Assembly: GCA_002914805.1 (NCBI GenBank)
Contig: JXTB01000033.1
Span: 365,953 to 429,952 of the forward strand
Origin: Parasponia andersonii
Taxonomy: Eukaryota; Streptophyta; Magnoliopsida; Rosales; Cannabaceae
Reading direction: 5' to 3'
Length of the DNA: 64,000 bases
In this document: positions 1 to 9,902 of the stretch, piece after piece
How positions within the stretch are numbered: position 1 is the stretch's first letter
Layout of the letters: every line of letters begins with the position of its first letter
Notes under the pieces: generated by a model
The model's input: only the letters and a program-made list of their open reading frames with translations
What the model was told of the DNA's origin: nothing
Databases searched by the model: none
Made by a program: the position numbers and the translations under genes

Positions 1-149
1 CATGCTACAGGCAAAAATGGTTATAGACGTAGTCATTCTTTTTCTAAACTTTGTCATTGTGGTCGCCTTTGGAAGTTTTGTTTTTTTGTTGAGTTAAGTG
101 TCGTTTCTAGGATTTTTTTTTCAAGTGAATTGTCATACTACAGACAAAA

Positions 150-730
150 AGGAAAGGCTTTATGGCACAAATGGTCCATAAATTATCCAACTTAGAATAA
201 TTTGATCACAAAGTTCTAATTTTAGTAATTATGTCTTTGAGATTTTTAATTACATATAATATTATTTAGTTTCTGAACCGTCTAAATTATAATATATTAT
301 TAAAATTTCTAATGTAAAATACCCATAAAGAATATATATATATATATATAGTAATATCTGAAAGTGGATTTGAGAGGTAATTTCGAAATTTTGAAAATAA
401 AAAATAACAACCACAAAAAAGAAAAATATCTAAATTTGTAATTCGAAGAACTCTTGAAAAAAAAAAAAATAGTACCACAATTATTCCCTTTGAAATCTTT
501 TTGTGTAGTTTATTTTCTATTAGATGCATTTTAAGTGCTATTACATGTTCTTCATGTATTATTTTACGTTAGAAATTTAAAAATACATTGTATTTTGAAA
601 AGTTCATGAGCTAAATTGCCTGAAATTAAAAGATTAAAAGACTTATTTTTCAAAATTAAAACTCCAAGGACCCAAATATCACTAGTGACATAGTTCAAAG
701 ATCATTTGTGACACTAACCCCAAAAAAAAA
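150..730. repeat. Possible MITE-like AT-rich element
   Basis: The left edge near 160-185 and the reverse complement of the right edge near 690-715 share a core of the form ACAAATGRTC, in the style of plant miniature elements that begin with a GGCACAAATGGTCC-like inverted repeat. The interior is AT-rich with a short (TA)n run near 335-350 and poly-A near 720-739. No coding sequence is convincing. The 80-residue reading frame here is low complexity. The target duplication is unclear, so this is a tentative call. Confidence 0.3.
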
Positions 731-1248
731 AAAAAAAAAGTGAATTATCACACAAGCACCAAAACTTCCGTTTTACCAATTTCAAAATTTTATAAATATT
801 TTTGACTAGTTGAAAACCAGTGTTCATTAACGCCACTGAAAGTTAGCATCTTTAAATATCAGTAGGTGATCACTCATATTCATATATAGGCCTATTGATT
901 GTATATATTTATTGAGGGTTAATATCATTTCGGGTCCCAACTTTTATCTCATGTACTATACTTTAGATCCCTACTTTTTTTTTTTTTTTTTCAAAAGAAG
1001 CTTTTAATTTCCTAACTTACTATTTTTATTTTGCTTAGGTCCATTTTAGTCATTTTGTTAAAATCGGCCGTAAAACCTCACATGCTGGCTATATGCTCGT
1101 TTTTGCAACCCGAACTCGAGTCTTGTCGACCTCGAGGCTTGAGCTGAACCTCTAGCCATTTTCGAAACTTAGTAGCCTTTTTTAAAACTGAAAGATTTAG
1201 AGGATCAATTTCGTTGATTTCCAGTTTTAGTCATCCAATCCATTAAAA
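731..1248. other. Intergenic, no gene seen
   Basis: This AT-rich stretch has homopolymer runs (poly-T near 978-991). The part around 915-1060 reads like the edge of a common plant dispersed repeat (a GGGTTAATATCATTT..GGGTCCC type start), but I cannot define both ends. It leads directly to the target duplication of the first LTR element. Confidence 0.4.
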
Positions 1249-1253
1249 CCACG
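1249..1253. repeat. Target-site duplication, left copy (CCACG)
   Basis: The five bases CCACG lie immediately before the 5' LTR and recur immediately after the 3' LTR at 9898-9902. This is the 5 bp duplication expected of LTR-element integration. It shows that the two LTRs are the ends of one insertion and have not recombined with another copy. Confidence 0.85.
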
Positions 1254-1977
1254 TGTTGTGCAGTCTAAAATCCTATATGTTAGTCAATACTATAAAAAAA
1301 AAGGTTGATTAAGTGAGTCTCAGATCATATAAGTAAGATTAAGTGCGACCTCTTCCAAAAGAGTTACGCGTGACCTCTACTGCATAAGTTAGTACGACCT
1401 CTTCTAAAAGAGTTACGTGCGACCTCCTCCGAACGAGTTAAGTGCGACCAGAATGAAAAGTAGACTAGTTTACACTTCGTCAAACGGTAACTTACAAAGA
1501 AAGGGAAACAAAAGTTTCTTTTTAAAGATCGACCAGTCATTTCATTTAAATGATTACCCAGTTATATTGTGACTCAAATTGTATTGCCCAGTTATACAGT
1601 TACCCATTCTCACAATTGGGAAACATTGAGCTATTCTTACCTATATAAAGGGAGTTCAATATTTTAGTGAGGGATCTTGGACTTTTTCTGATCTTGAGAG
1701 GCTGGGGTAGGGAATCTTTGATCTTTGGATCTTTTGGAGATTTTGGAAGAACCTTTTAAACTCTTGTTTTTTCTTTCCAGATAACACATTGTAATTTTGA
1801 GCTCTTGTAATTCTCCAGAAAATAGTAAAAAACAGTAGACGTAAGCTCATCTTTTTTTGGAGTGAACCACTATAAAATTCTTGTCTCTTTATTTGCTTTA
1901 GTTAATAAACCATTTTCACACACAAGCCACATCTTGTAATTTTCCTAAATTTATTGTTGACAAAACCTCCGTCAATA
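1254..1977 (+). repeat. 5' LTR of Tat-type element
   Basis: This matches 9178-9897 along its whole length. It starts TGTTGTGC and ends near GTCAATA, so the termini are TG..TA, a likely decayed TG..CA. A TATA box (CTATATAAAG, 1641-1650) sits about 610 bp upstream of the internal region. The U3 part contains short tandem units around GTGCGACCTCTTCTAAAAG (see separate entry). Differences between the two LTRs are mainly transitions, concentrated in the first ~250 bp, as expected of methylated and decayed copies. Confidence 0.88.
1340..1460 (+). repeat. Short tandem motifs in LTR U3
   Basis: Four imperfect units based on GTGCGACCTCYTCYNAAAGAGTTA follow one another here, and the same array occurs at 9266-9380 in the 3' LTR. 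Arrays of this kind in U3 often act as promoter or enhancer modules in plant retrotransposons; that role is inference here. Confidence 0.65.
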
Positions 1978-2038
1978 ATTGCCGCTAGAAGGAGGGCTAT
2001 TCCGGCAGAAAATTTTGTCAATTCCACTTCTTTCAACA

Positions 2039-3810
2039 ATGGCAAATACCAGAAACACTACCAGAAACACTACCAGAAATACCATAACTAGCCAAAATCA
2101 TCCCCAAAGTACCGCTGCTGCACAGGCAGATCCTGCTTAGGATCAGCCTGCCGTGACCGCACTGGAAAATATTGTCCAGAGATAGGATTGCATGGAGGAA
2201 GCACTGGTGAACCTTCAGCAAATTACAAGTCAGATTAATGACTTTCTACGGTGACTTGCTGAGGGCCAGATGCTAACTCCACCACAGCACGAATATCCCA
2301 GAGAATGTCTTGCTCAACAACCTGAGAGAGGAATTCAGATTCTGGAGACAGAGAACCGCGAACAACCTAAAGCCCGGCAGGAGCGTCGAAGAGATTGCAT
2401 CTCCAAGGGAAAAGGCAAGGTCGTAAGCTTGCCTCTGGTATCTGGTACTGAAAGTTCGAGCACTGATCGTGATCGTGATCGTGGACAACCTTCCCAGAGA
2501 GTAACCATCAATCGTGATTATCTTAAACACGAGCAAAAACATCAATCGAGGAGTGTCTTTGAAAGGATCAGTAGGGAATCTCGACAGAATCCTACAGACC
2601 TGAGACAATATCTGGATCAGCGACGTAGTCAGAAGCGATCCACATCGCATCACAACGACCAAAGCCGATCTCGTCGCATTGTTTCATCGGCATCCCTAAG
2701 GTAGTAGCACATCCTACCAAACTAACCCGCCTTATATCGTGACAACGATCAGAGGCCACTCCTACCACCAGTAAGAGAGAATGTTCTCCTTCTAAACTTC
2801 GATGTTCATAATCTGAGAATTGCTTTAGATGCACTTGCTGGTTGGAACGATGAGCTCACTGATGGGTATCGTCAATCACCATTCAACTAGGAGTTCAAGC
2901 TGCCGCCTTACCTGCTGGATTTAAACTTCCCACCATAAACACTTTTGATGGGAAAACTAATCTGCAGGACCATATGGATCACTTCAGCGACCTGATGGAA
3001 CTTCATCGTGTTGATGATCTCTCATATTACAGGTGTTTTGCTGTAACTCTCACAGCAGCAGTAAAGAAGTAGTTCTGAGGACTCAAGTCCAGTTCAATCT
3101 CGTCCTGGCAACAACTCCAGACTGCGTTCTTGAGGCAATTCCACGCCGCGAAGAATTTCACTGTTCCACTGGTCAGTCTATCTGCTATTTGGCAAGGTCC
3201 GGAGGAAACTCTACGATCTTACCTAAATTACTTTACCTCAGAATTAGCAAAGATCAACAACCCACCTGAAGGATGAGTTTTAACTCTAATGATGGCTAGG
3301 GTATGACCAAAAACTAAACTCTAGGAAGATTTACTTGAGCAAGAATGCAGAACCCTTGAAGACTTCTATCAAAGAGGTGGTCGACATCTAAGGGTGGAAT
3401 CTTCACGCGAAAACCTTAAGACGACAAAGGGAGGAGGAAAGGATACTACCAAAGATGCAACCACAAACAACAACAATAATGATAAGTCGAACAAAAGGAG
3501 TAATGAACAATCGACTGAGAAGCAGCCCAAACAGAAAAAACAGGATATTTCAAGAACTCCCATGAGGTTCAACAATTATACCGAATTGAACGCAACCATA
3601 GATCATATCTATGTAGTCATAAACTAACAGGAGCGGAATTGTTAACCGAAATCGATGAAAAGAGATAGAGCGAGGTGCGACCCTAACAAGTTTTGTCGGT
3701 ATCATAATGACATTGGACACGATACCAATAACTGTTTTGCCCTGAAAGATGAGATCAAAAGATTGATTAAAGAAGGGCGGCTGCGGCAGTACTTTAAACA
3801 GTGAGAAGAA
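2039..3810 (+). pseudogene. Degenerate gag of Tat-type Ty3/Gypsy element
   Basis: Gag starts at the ATG at 2039 (MANTRNTTRN..), 61 bases after the LTR. The first ~220 codons are hydrophilic and Arg/Ser-rich (2270-2704) and already contain in-frame stops near 2138, 2183 and 2252. The Retrotrans_gag-like core follows in shifted frames: INTFDGKTNLQDHMDHF near 2935-2990, then SWQQLQTAFLRQFHAAKNF near 3105-3160, and EETLRSYLNYF near 3205-3235. A basic Lys/Asn-rich linker (3394-3560) precedes a single modified zinc-knuckle block, CRYHNDIGHDTNNCFALKDE (3690-3760), typical of Tat-type Gag. Multiple stops and frameshifts mean it cannot make a full Gag. Confidence 0.82.
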
Positions 3811-4089
3811 AACTGACAGTGATCTCCAGAAATTCAGCACGAGGTGCGAACTATTTTCGAAGGACCGCACATTGGTGGAGATTCCAAGAGAACGCAGGAT
3901 AGGTATACTCGAGAAGCTCGGCATCAGCCGTTGACCAACGTCATACACCTTGAACAATGACCACAAAAGCTTCAGCGAGTACCGGATATGGATATTACCT
4001 TCACAGACTAAGACACGAGAGAGGTCCATTATCCACATAATGATGCGTTGGTCACAAAGATCAATTGTGGAAGCACGCAATTATGACAA

Positions 4090-4440
4090 CTATTGATCGA
4101 TAACGGAAGTACTGTTGACATCATGTATTACGACGCCTTCAAGAAGATGGGGTTGAATGAAAGCGACCTGAAGCCCGCTGTCACCCCACTCTACGGATTC
4201 ACTAGTAACAGCATAATGCCTATGGGCATGATTGAGTTAATTGTCAACGTTGGAACCTACCCTAGGGTTTCAACGGTAATGACCCGGTTCTTGATTGTAG
4301 ATTACCCCTCTGCATTCAATGCTGTACTGGGAAGACCAACACTAAGAGAACTTCGAGCAGTAACATTGATCTATCATCTCGCTATGAAATTCGCTACTCA
4401 ACAAGGAGTAGGCGAGGTGCGTGGCAACCAATATGATGCG
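4090..4440 (+). pseudogene. Retropepsin (aspartic protease) domain
   Basis: The translation LLIDNGSTVDIMYYDAFKKM carries a D-N-G-S active-site motif, as in Tat elements (the usual retroviral form is D-T/S-G). VLGRPTLRELRAV follows about 75 residues later, matching the second conserved block of plant Ty3/Gypsy proteases (..LGRPWL..). This is the best-preserved open frame of the element, 172 codons from the internal Met at 4093. A stop just upstream (near 4085) separates it from the expected HNDALV-type N-terminal segment at 4033-4060. Confidence 0.82.
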
Positions 4441-4585
4441 AGGACTTGTTATAACAACTCCTTAAAGCTCGCAGCAAAGGATGCGACACCTCACACAATG
4501 ATGGTCCAAAGAGAAGCGTCAGGCGAAACGTCAAGCAAAACATCAATTGAAATGACAAGCAAAGACCTCGACTCTCGAGAAATCG

Positions 4586-4985
4586 ATGGAGATCAAAACT
4601 GGACCCATTGAAGACTTGGAGGATTTGCTATTTGACAGGTCCTCCAAGATTTTAAAGATTGGAGCGAAGCTTCAAGAACCTGTGCGAGCTTCATTGGTCG
4701 CTTTTCTGAAATCTAACCTGGATGTCTCTGGGACTGATCCGAATATCATGTCACCGCCTCAATATAGATACGGCAATCTATCTATGAGAAAGATCAAAGT
4801 AGTGTGCTGATAAGGATTGAGCTCGATCTCTTAGAAGAAAGGCGCGAGCAGTCTCAGCTTCAAATCGCATCATATTAACATCGCACTACTCGATATTATA
4901 ACCCTAAAATCAGACGAAAAGGATTTAAAGTTGGTGACATTGTTCTTCGGCAAGACCTTGTTCTTCGGGACCCTCTTGGGAATGA
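4586..4985 (+). pseudogene. Deletion junction: RT-proximal linker joined to integrase C-terminus
   Basis: Up to about 4750 the translation (EPVRASLVAFLKSNLDV..) is the segment that normally leads into reverse transcriptase. From 4813 the reading is RIELDLLEERREQSQLQIAS.., then RYYNPKIRRKGFKVGDIVLR, the C-terminal tail of a Tat-type integrase (the ..LDLLEEKRE..RYYN..RFKVGDLVLR block). The roughly 3 kb that should encode RT, RNase H and the integrase catalytic core is missing. An in-frame stop interrupts the integrase tail (ASY-stop-HRTTR). The exact breakpoint lies between about 4750 and 4812. Confidence 0.82.
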
Positions 4986-5124
4986 CCGTATGTTATTACT
5001 GCCATCATTCGACTTGGGATATATAAGTTAGCTCGCACTGGCAGACAAAAGATCGAGCATGCCTAGAATGCAGGATAACTTTGTCACTATTATCAGTAAA
5101 TTTTCATGTATATCTTCATGTTAT

Positions 5125-5335
5125 TCGTCATTCATCAAAAAAGATATCTACTCATTCGTCATTTGTTGATCGTCATTCGTTGTTCGTCATTCGTTGATCG
5201 TCATTCGTTAATTGTCATTCGTTATTCGTCATTCATCATTGGTTTATCGTCATTCATTGTTCGTCATTCGTTGATCATCATTCATTAATTGTCATTCGTT
5301 GATCATCATTCGTTAATTGTCATTCATCATCATCA
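5125..5335 (+). repeat. Minisatellite, ~13-14 bp TCGTCATTCGTTGA-type unit
   Basis: Roughly fifteen degenerate units of (A/T)TCGTCATTCGTTGATCATCATTC type run head to tail, with a shift between GTT-GATC and GTT-AATTG variants. It sits between the integrase tail and the 3' end of the antisense gene, the 3' untranslated position where tandem arrays are known to arise in Ogre/Retand-type elements. Confidence 0.85.
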
Positions 5336-5990
5336 ATAAGGGTGTCTCCTCATCGATCATTTGATTTGGTACCTTTTATAGTTTTATGGCAGTCTTCGAA
5401 CACCATAAGACTCAGAGGGCAGTGGGATCAGAATATTATCTCCTACTTGCTTCCTAAAAGACTATGCAAAACGTCCATTTAGAGGGGTCAGAATTTTAGA
5501 TCGTTGAAATATCTAAAAATTCCATAAAATCCTAGGATTTTCTCCTCACTTCATTCCTTAACATATCGTATTACGCAATTTCCCTCCTCGAACAACAAAG
5601 TAACTAAGCAAAATATTCATTGTTCAATATGATATATTACTATATTTACATTTTGCCATGGAAGTTTTGAAAAACGGTATTGAGTTTGCATCACTCATAC
5701 TTGCTATTTTCTTAAGCGACCTAATCTATCCTAACACAACCATTTTAAGTGTGTTGGATTCAAATCACAATAGTATACCGATCAGTCACTTAGTGATCGA
5801 CTACTTGGTTAAACTAATTATCCTCTATATTATGACTTAGTGTGTTGATTGTTTTGCAGGAATAAATGTCTAATAAGGAAAGCATTCATTCATTGATAAA
5901 AGCACGCATCTATATGCAAGCAAAGAAATACAAATAAGAGGGGACCAAGCCCGTATTATTCTGAAGTAAAAAAAAATAATAATAACATTA

Positions 5991-8149
5991 TTATTGTGCA
6001 GACGTGCTCGCCCCACCATCTCCAATCTTGGTAGCATCATCTTCCCTCCAACTATGGACAAGCTCGACCACGTCTTCACTGAGGATGGAAAAGTCGAAGT
6101 CTAGATGCTCGCAGAAGATGTTGTATATGATGGTCGACGAGGCGATGTCACTGGCTTTGTCTTCGAGCTCCTTGACTTCAGTAGCCTTGAACTCTTCAAC
6201 AGCCTTGTGAGCCACCTCTGTTGTTGCTTCCTTTATGCGATCCGGATGCTCGGAGATAGTCTTTTCAAGATCTTTAATTTTTTCCTCGAGCTTCTCCTTT
6301 TCGAACTTCTCTTTGGCCAGACTTTCGAGCAGTTGCTGCCTCTCTAAATCAAGGCTTTTTTCTCCTCCTCGTGAGCCTTCTCCGAGTCCTCGAATGCTTG
6401 AGTTATCTCGTCGACTTTTTTGTCCTTCTTCAAACACTTGAGGACTGGGTCATGCATCAGGACAGCAGCTGTAGCAATCTGAAAATATAACACATCAATA
6501 TCAGAAAAATGCATTGAGAAGAAAAAAAAGGAAGATACTTACATTTGCCAACATCCTTATCACAGAACCAAAGGCAACCTTGGCAGATCGTCGCTTCATC
6601 CTCTCCCAGCCCTCTTCGGAAGTGAAGCGATCAGTAAAGGTTGCGCTCATACTAGCCTTCTCCGGTAATTGATTAAGGAGTGCGAAGAACTTCTCGTCCT
6701 TATCAACCTGGTTTAGTTCCGAAGAAGTGGCAGTCTCCTTGGATGGTTCGGGATGGCTCATAGTTTGAGGCTGTGGAGGAGGCGAGCTTGTTGGGATATC
6801 CTCGAAGGCGACTTTTCGTTTCTTGGAAGTATCGACCTTCTCTTTCCCTTTTGATGTCGATGGAGGTATGCTCTCTGGAGTCTTGGACTTTGCCATGGAC
6901 CCCAGAGTGAAAGGTGGTGCTCGCAGTCCGCTACCAATAACCATTTCTGTACAGATGTATCAGCAAGCAAGGTGACATAATACGATGATGATGAAAATAT
7001 ATATATATGTATATATATAATTACCCTCTTGTTGTTGAGAAGCTGGCAGTGATGCTGTTTCTGAAGATGATGGTTCCGAAGTTGTGGGGGTGGCAGGTAC
7101 TTTTCGTTTCCTAGGTTTGAAAGACGAGGTACTCTTTTCCGTCTGCTTCCTCGGCTTCTTTTTCTTCGAGCTCGAGGGTCTGGTCGAACGGACGGTGGGA
7201 TCAGGGAACGCGGCTCTCTTTGGAAGCAAATCGCAAGAGACCAAGTTCTTAGAATTCCCAAGCTTTTTCTAATCGAATTCCTCAATCGGAAGGTCGTTGA
7301 TTCTGTACACCCTTGCGAGCTATTTTCTGGAAAGTCTGGGCCGTTCCCTATTGTCTGCGATGACATACGAGTGCGATCAGAATAAATATGATTATACAGA
7401 AAAGACGATAAATTGAAAAGCTACCTACCAAGATTCTGAAAGAAGCCGTTATCCGCATAGTCAAAGTGGAAAAATAGAATTTTCCATTTTCCCATATTGT
7501 TGCGAACCCCATAGATAATTTTTATTACTTGGTTCGACCACTTGCTCGCATAAAAGAAGCTGAAATCTGACGGGTTTGATTTCACTTGGTAAAACCAAGC
7601 GAACCCTTCAGGTGTGGGGGTTTCTAAGCCTAATTTATGGTATAGTATGTACAGACCTACCATGTATCTATATGTATTTGGAGTTAGTTGAAAAACAACG
7701 ACTCTGTAATAGTCGACGATGGATTTTATATAAGGATGAAGTGGAAGGTGGATCCCACATTTGAGAACTGCTTCAGAGAATGAAGCAATTATGTGAGGTG
7801 GTGTATGTGGTCGATTGAACTCTAAGGAAAGACGAAGGGGGATGGCGATCTTGTAGTTGCGCAAGATTTTGCTGAGTCTGTTCGTGGTGCAGCTCGTTCT
7901 TATATTAGTACATGACCAGTCTCTCTCTACATATTGGTGACCCGTTGTGAATGCAAGGGCATCTCTGATATGCCAGGGCCATTAGTCTTGAGGTAGGTCG
8001 CCTATGCAAGGACTACTTTGCCCGACCCTGGTTATCTCAACTTTGGGTTCTGGCTCAAGATAATCTTCGAGGTTTATGGAGCTAACACTGGTATTGGAAG
8101 ATTCTCCTGAGAATGCATTCCCTTCCCTAAAATCCTCACTACTAGACAT
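5991..8149 (-). pseudogene. Antisense gene (aORF) of the Tat element: PF04195-like domain plus coiled coil, spliced
   Basis: This runs opposite to gag-pol. Exon 1 (8149 to ~7433, ATG at 8149) encodes an acidic leader, then a domain resembling 'putative gypsy type transposon' (PF04195): ASFSEAVLKCGIHLPLHPYI, QLTPNTYRYMVGLYILYHKL, GFAWFYQVK and GKWKILFFHFDY. Further exons are inferred from splice sites: 7354 to ~7022 (Lys/Ser-rich, nuclear-signal-like KKKKPRKQ), 6949 to ~6542 (Ser/Pro-rich linker) and 6481 to 5991 (coiled coil, LEKEKLEEKIKDLEK-like heptads, ending GGASTSAQ-stop). Introns have GT..AG ends, e.g. donor after ASQQQEG, and acceptor TTTTCAG at about 6482. The gene is damaged by an in-frame TAA (7984-7982), two stops in exon 2 and a frameshift near 6360. 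Function is unknown. It lies wholly between the LTRs, so it is element cargo, not a host gene. Confidence 0.78.
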
Positions 8150-8760
8150 CTAAAAAGAAATATAGATGGATTTAGTCCTATACGAGCATCAGGGATTTTA
8201 GCTATATATGAGCAGTTTTGGGGTCTCATCTTAGGATTGCATCAACAAGCTACTCATCGAATTTTTTCTAATCGATCTACGGGTTCATAAAAATCGTTAG
8301 AGCAGTTCGTTAAAAAAGAAAAAAAAACTCTTTCACGAGTTCATCTCTGTCAATCGTCTAAAAGAAGAATCTATAAACCAACAAAGGGGATCTAAAAATT
8401 TCTATTTTACAGTCCATCCAAATACGGGATGGGTTTATGTTCAGAATATTTAGATTCTATGGTATTTAGGTTCTACGGTTTGTTCCTATTTTCTACTCTA
8501 GGATCTGTAAATAAGAGTTCTTGAAAAATCCAAGAACAAGAGTGAGGATATGTGCTAACCTTTCTTCGAAGACGGAGGGACCAAGACGACGTTTGAAGGA
8601 TTGTGATGATAACTTTGTCGGAGAAAATGACAAAGTTGTGCGAGCTGAGAAACAGAACGACGCCGGAAGGATGGCTCTGTGAATACTTCGGGTTTCGAGA
8701 GAAATAGCAGACGATAGGTTTTTTTGAAGAGGAGGCGGATTAGTTTTCGATATATATACC
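8150..8760 (-). promoter_or_regulatory. Promoter and 5'-UTR intron of the antisense gene
   Basis: On the minus strand a TATATATA box (about 8757-8749) is followed within ~30-190 bases by a pyrimidine-rich, UTR-like leader. This ends at a good donor (..GAAGAAAG|GTTAGC, exon end 8560). The matching acceptor CTTTTTAG lies immediately before the antisense ATG (intron about 8559-8150). So the antisense gene appears to have its own Pol II promoter, separate from the LTR. The 93-codon minus frame through the leader (8493-8774) is more likely UTR than protein. Confidence 0.55.
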
Positions 8761-9165
8761 TCGAGTGTCGTCAAATCACAGCCGTAGATTAAGGTATTTA
8801 ATTTTCAGGTCCAAAGGCCGAAGTTCATGCGAGATTTGATTTTTCCGAAATTAAATCGGTATCTTTTCAAAATTTGAAACGAATCGATTTAAGACGACAG
8901 TGGCATCATCGCTATCATTATGTCTGTTTGAAAAGGAAAAAGAAGGGTAAAGTCTCCTCGAGTTTTGCTATTTTTCTTAGAAAAGGTGACACGTGGTTTC
9001 ATCTGTTAGAAAAAGGTGCATGAGATCTTGAAAAAGGTGAGATTTGAGATCAGGCGACTCTTCGACTCTTCAAAGGTCTCAAGTCTAGGTCATGACGTCG
9101 CTTTTTTTAAGCTCGCACTTATAGTAGAAGGAAGCTCCATTTTATCCTAAAGAACTAATAGATCT
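8761..9165. other. Element 3' internal region, no gene seen
   Basis: This non-coding stretch lies between the antisense promoter and the polypurine tract. No open frame or family match was recognised on either strand. Confidence 0.5.
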
Positions 9166-9177
9166 GGGGAGGGCAAT
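9164..9177 (+). promoter_or_regulatory. Polypurine tract
   Basis: CTGGGGAGGGCAAT lies directly upstream of the 3' LTR. Purine-rich tracts in this position prime plus-strand DNA synthesis in LTR elements. It fixes the element's orientation as plus. Confidence 0.75.
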
Positions 9178-9897
9178 TGTTGTGCGGTCTAAAATCCTAT
9201 ATGTTGGTCAATACCATAAAGGGAAAGGTTAACTAAGTAAGTATCAGGTCGCATAAGTAAGATTAAGTGCGACCTCTTCTAAAAGAATTACGTGCGACCT
9301 CCACCGCATAAGTTAGTGCGACCTCTTCTGAAAGAGTTACGTGCGACTTCCTCCGAACGAGTTAAGTGCGACCAGAATGAAAATGAGACTAGTCTACGCT
9401 TCGTCAAACGGGTAACCTACAAAGAAAGGGAAACAAAAGTTTCTCTTTAAAGATCGACCAGTCATCTCATTTAAATAATTACCCAGTTATATTGTTACTC
9501 AAATTGTATTGCCCGGTTATACAGTTACCTATTCTTACAATTGGGAAACATTGAGCTATCATCACCTATATAAAGGGAGTTCAATGTTTTAGTGAGGGAT
9601 CTTGGACTTTTTCTGATCTTGAGAGGCTGGGGAATCTTTGATCTTTGGATCTTTTGGAGATTTTGGAAGAATCTTTTAAACTCTTGTTTTTTCTTTCCAG
9701 ACAACACATTGTAATTTTGAGCTCTTGTAATTCTCCAGAAAATAGTAAAAAACAGTGGACGTAGGCTCATCTTTTTTGGGACTGAACCATTATAAAATTC
9801 TTGTCTCTTTATTTGCTTTAGTTGATTAACCATTTTCACACACAAATCACATCTTGCAATTTTCTTAAATTTATTGTTGACAAAACCTCCGTCAATA
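9178..9897 (+). repeat. 3' LTR of Tat-type element
   Basis: This is the direct repeat of 1254-1977, with a TATA box CTATATAAAG at 9566-9575 and the same U3 tandem motifs. It is followed by the CCACG duplication (9898-9902). The LTR-encoded 106-codon frame on the minus strand is fortuitous. Confidence 0.88.
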
Positions 9898-9902
9898 CCA
9901 CG

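Larger units (their letters stand above)
1254..9897 (+). mobile_element. Ty3/Gypsy (Tat-type) LTR retrotransposon with internal deletion and antisense gene
   Basis: Two direct LTRs (1254-1977 and 9178-9897) flank about 7.2 kb and are bounded by a 5 bp CCACG duplication. Plus-strand content in order: gag (2039-3810), aspartic protease (4090-4440), the first part of the RT-side linker (to about 4800), then an abrupt jump to the C-terminus of integrase (4813-4985). After this come a minisatellite (5125-5335) and a gene on the opposite strand (8149-5991). The gag/zinc-knuckle type, the integrase tail and the antisense gene 3' of pol together match the Tat lineage (Retand/Grande/Ogre relatives). 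RT, RNase H and the integrase core are absent, so the copy is non-autonomous. Stops and LTR divergence show it is not recent. Confidence 0.88.

Noticed and set aside
2273..2662. 129-codon minus frame overlapping gag
   Set aside because: Shadow of gag; no motifs, and the plus frame shows Gag-like composition.
5125..5335. CRISPR-like array
   Set aside because: Units are contiguous and degenerate with no unique spacers, and this is plant nuclear DNA; it is a minisatellite.
5991..8149. Antisense gene in the first element as a host gene into which LTRs inserted
   Set aside because: It lies inside a single LTR pair with a matching 5 bp target duplication and occupies the known aORF position of Tat elements, so it came with the element.
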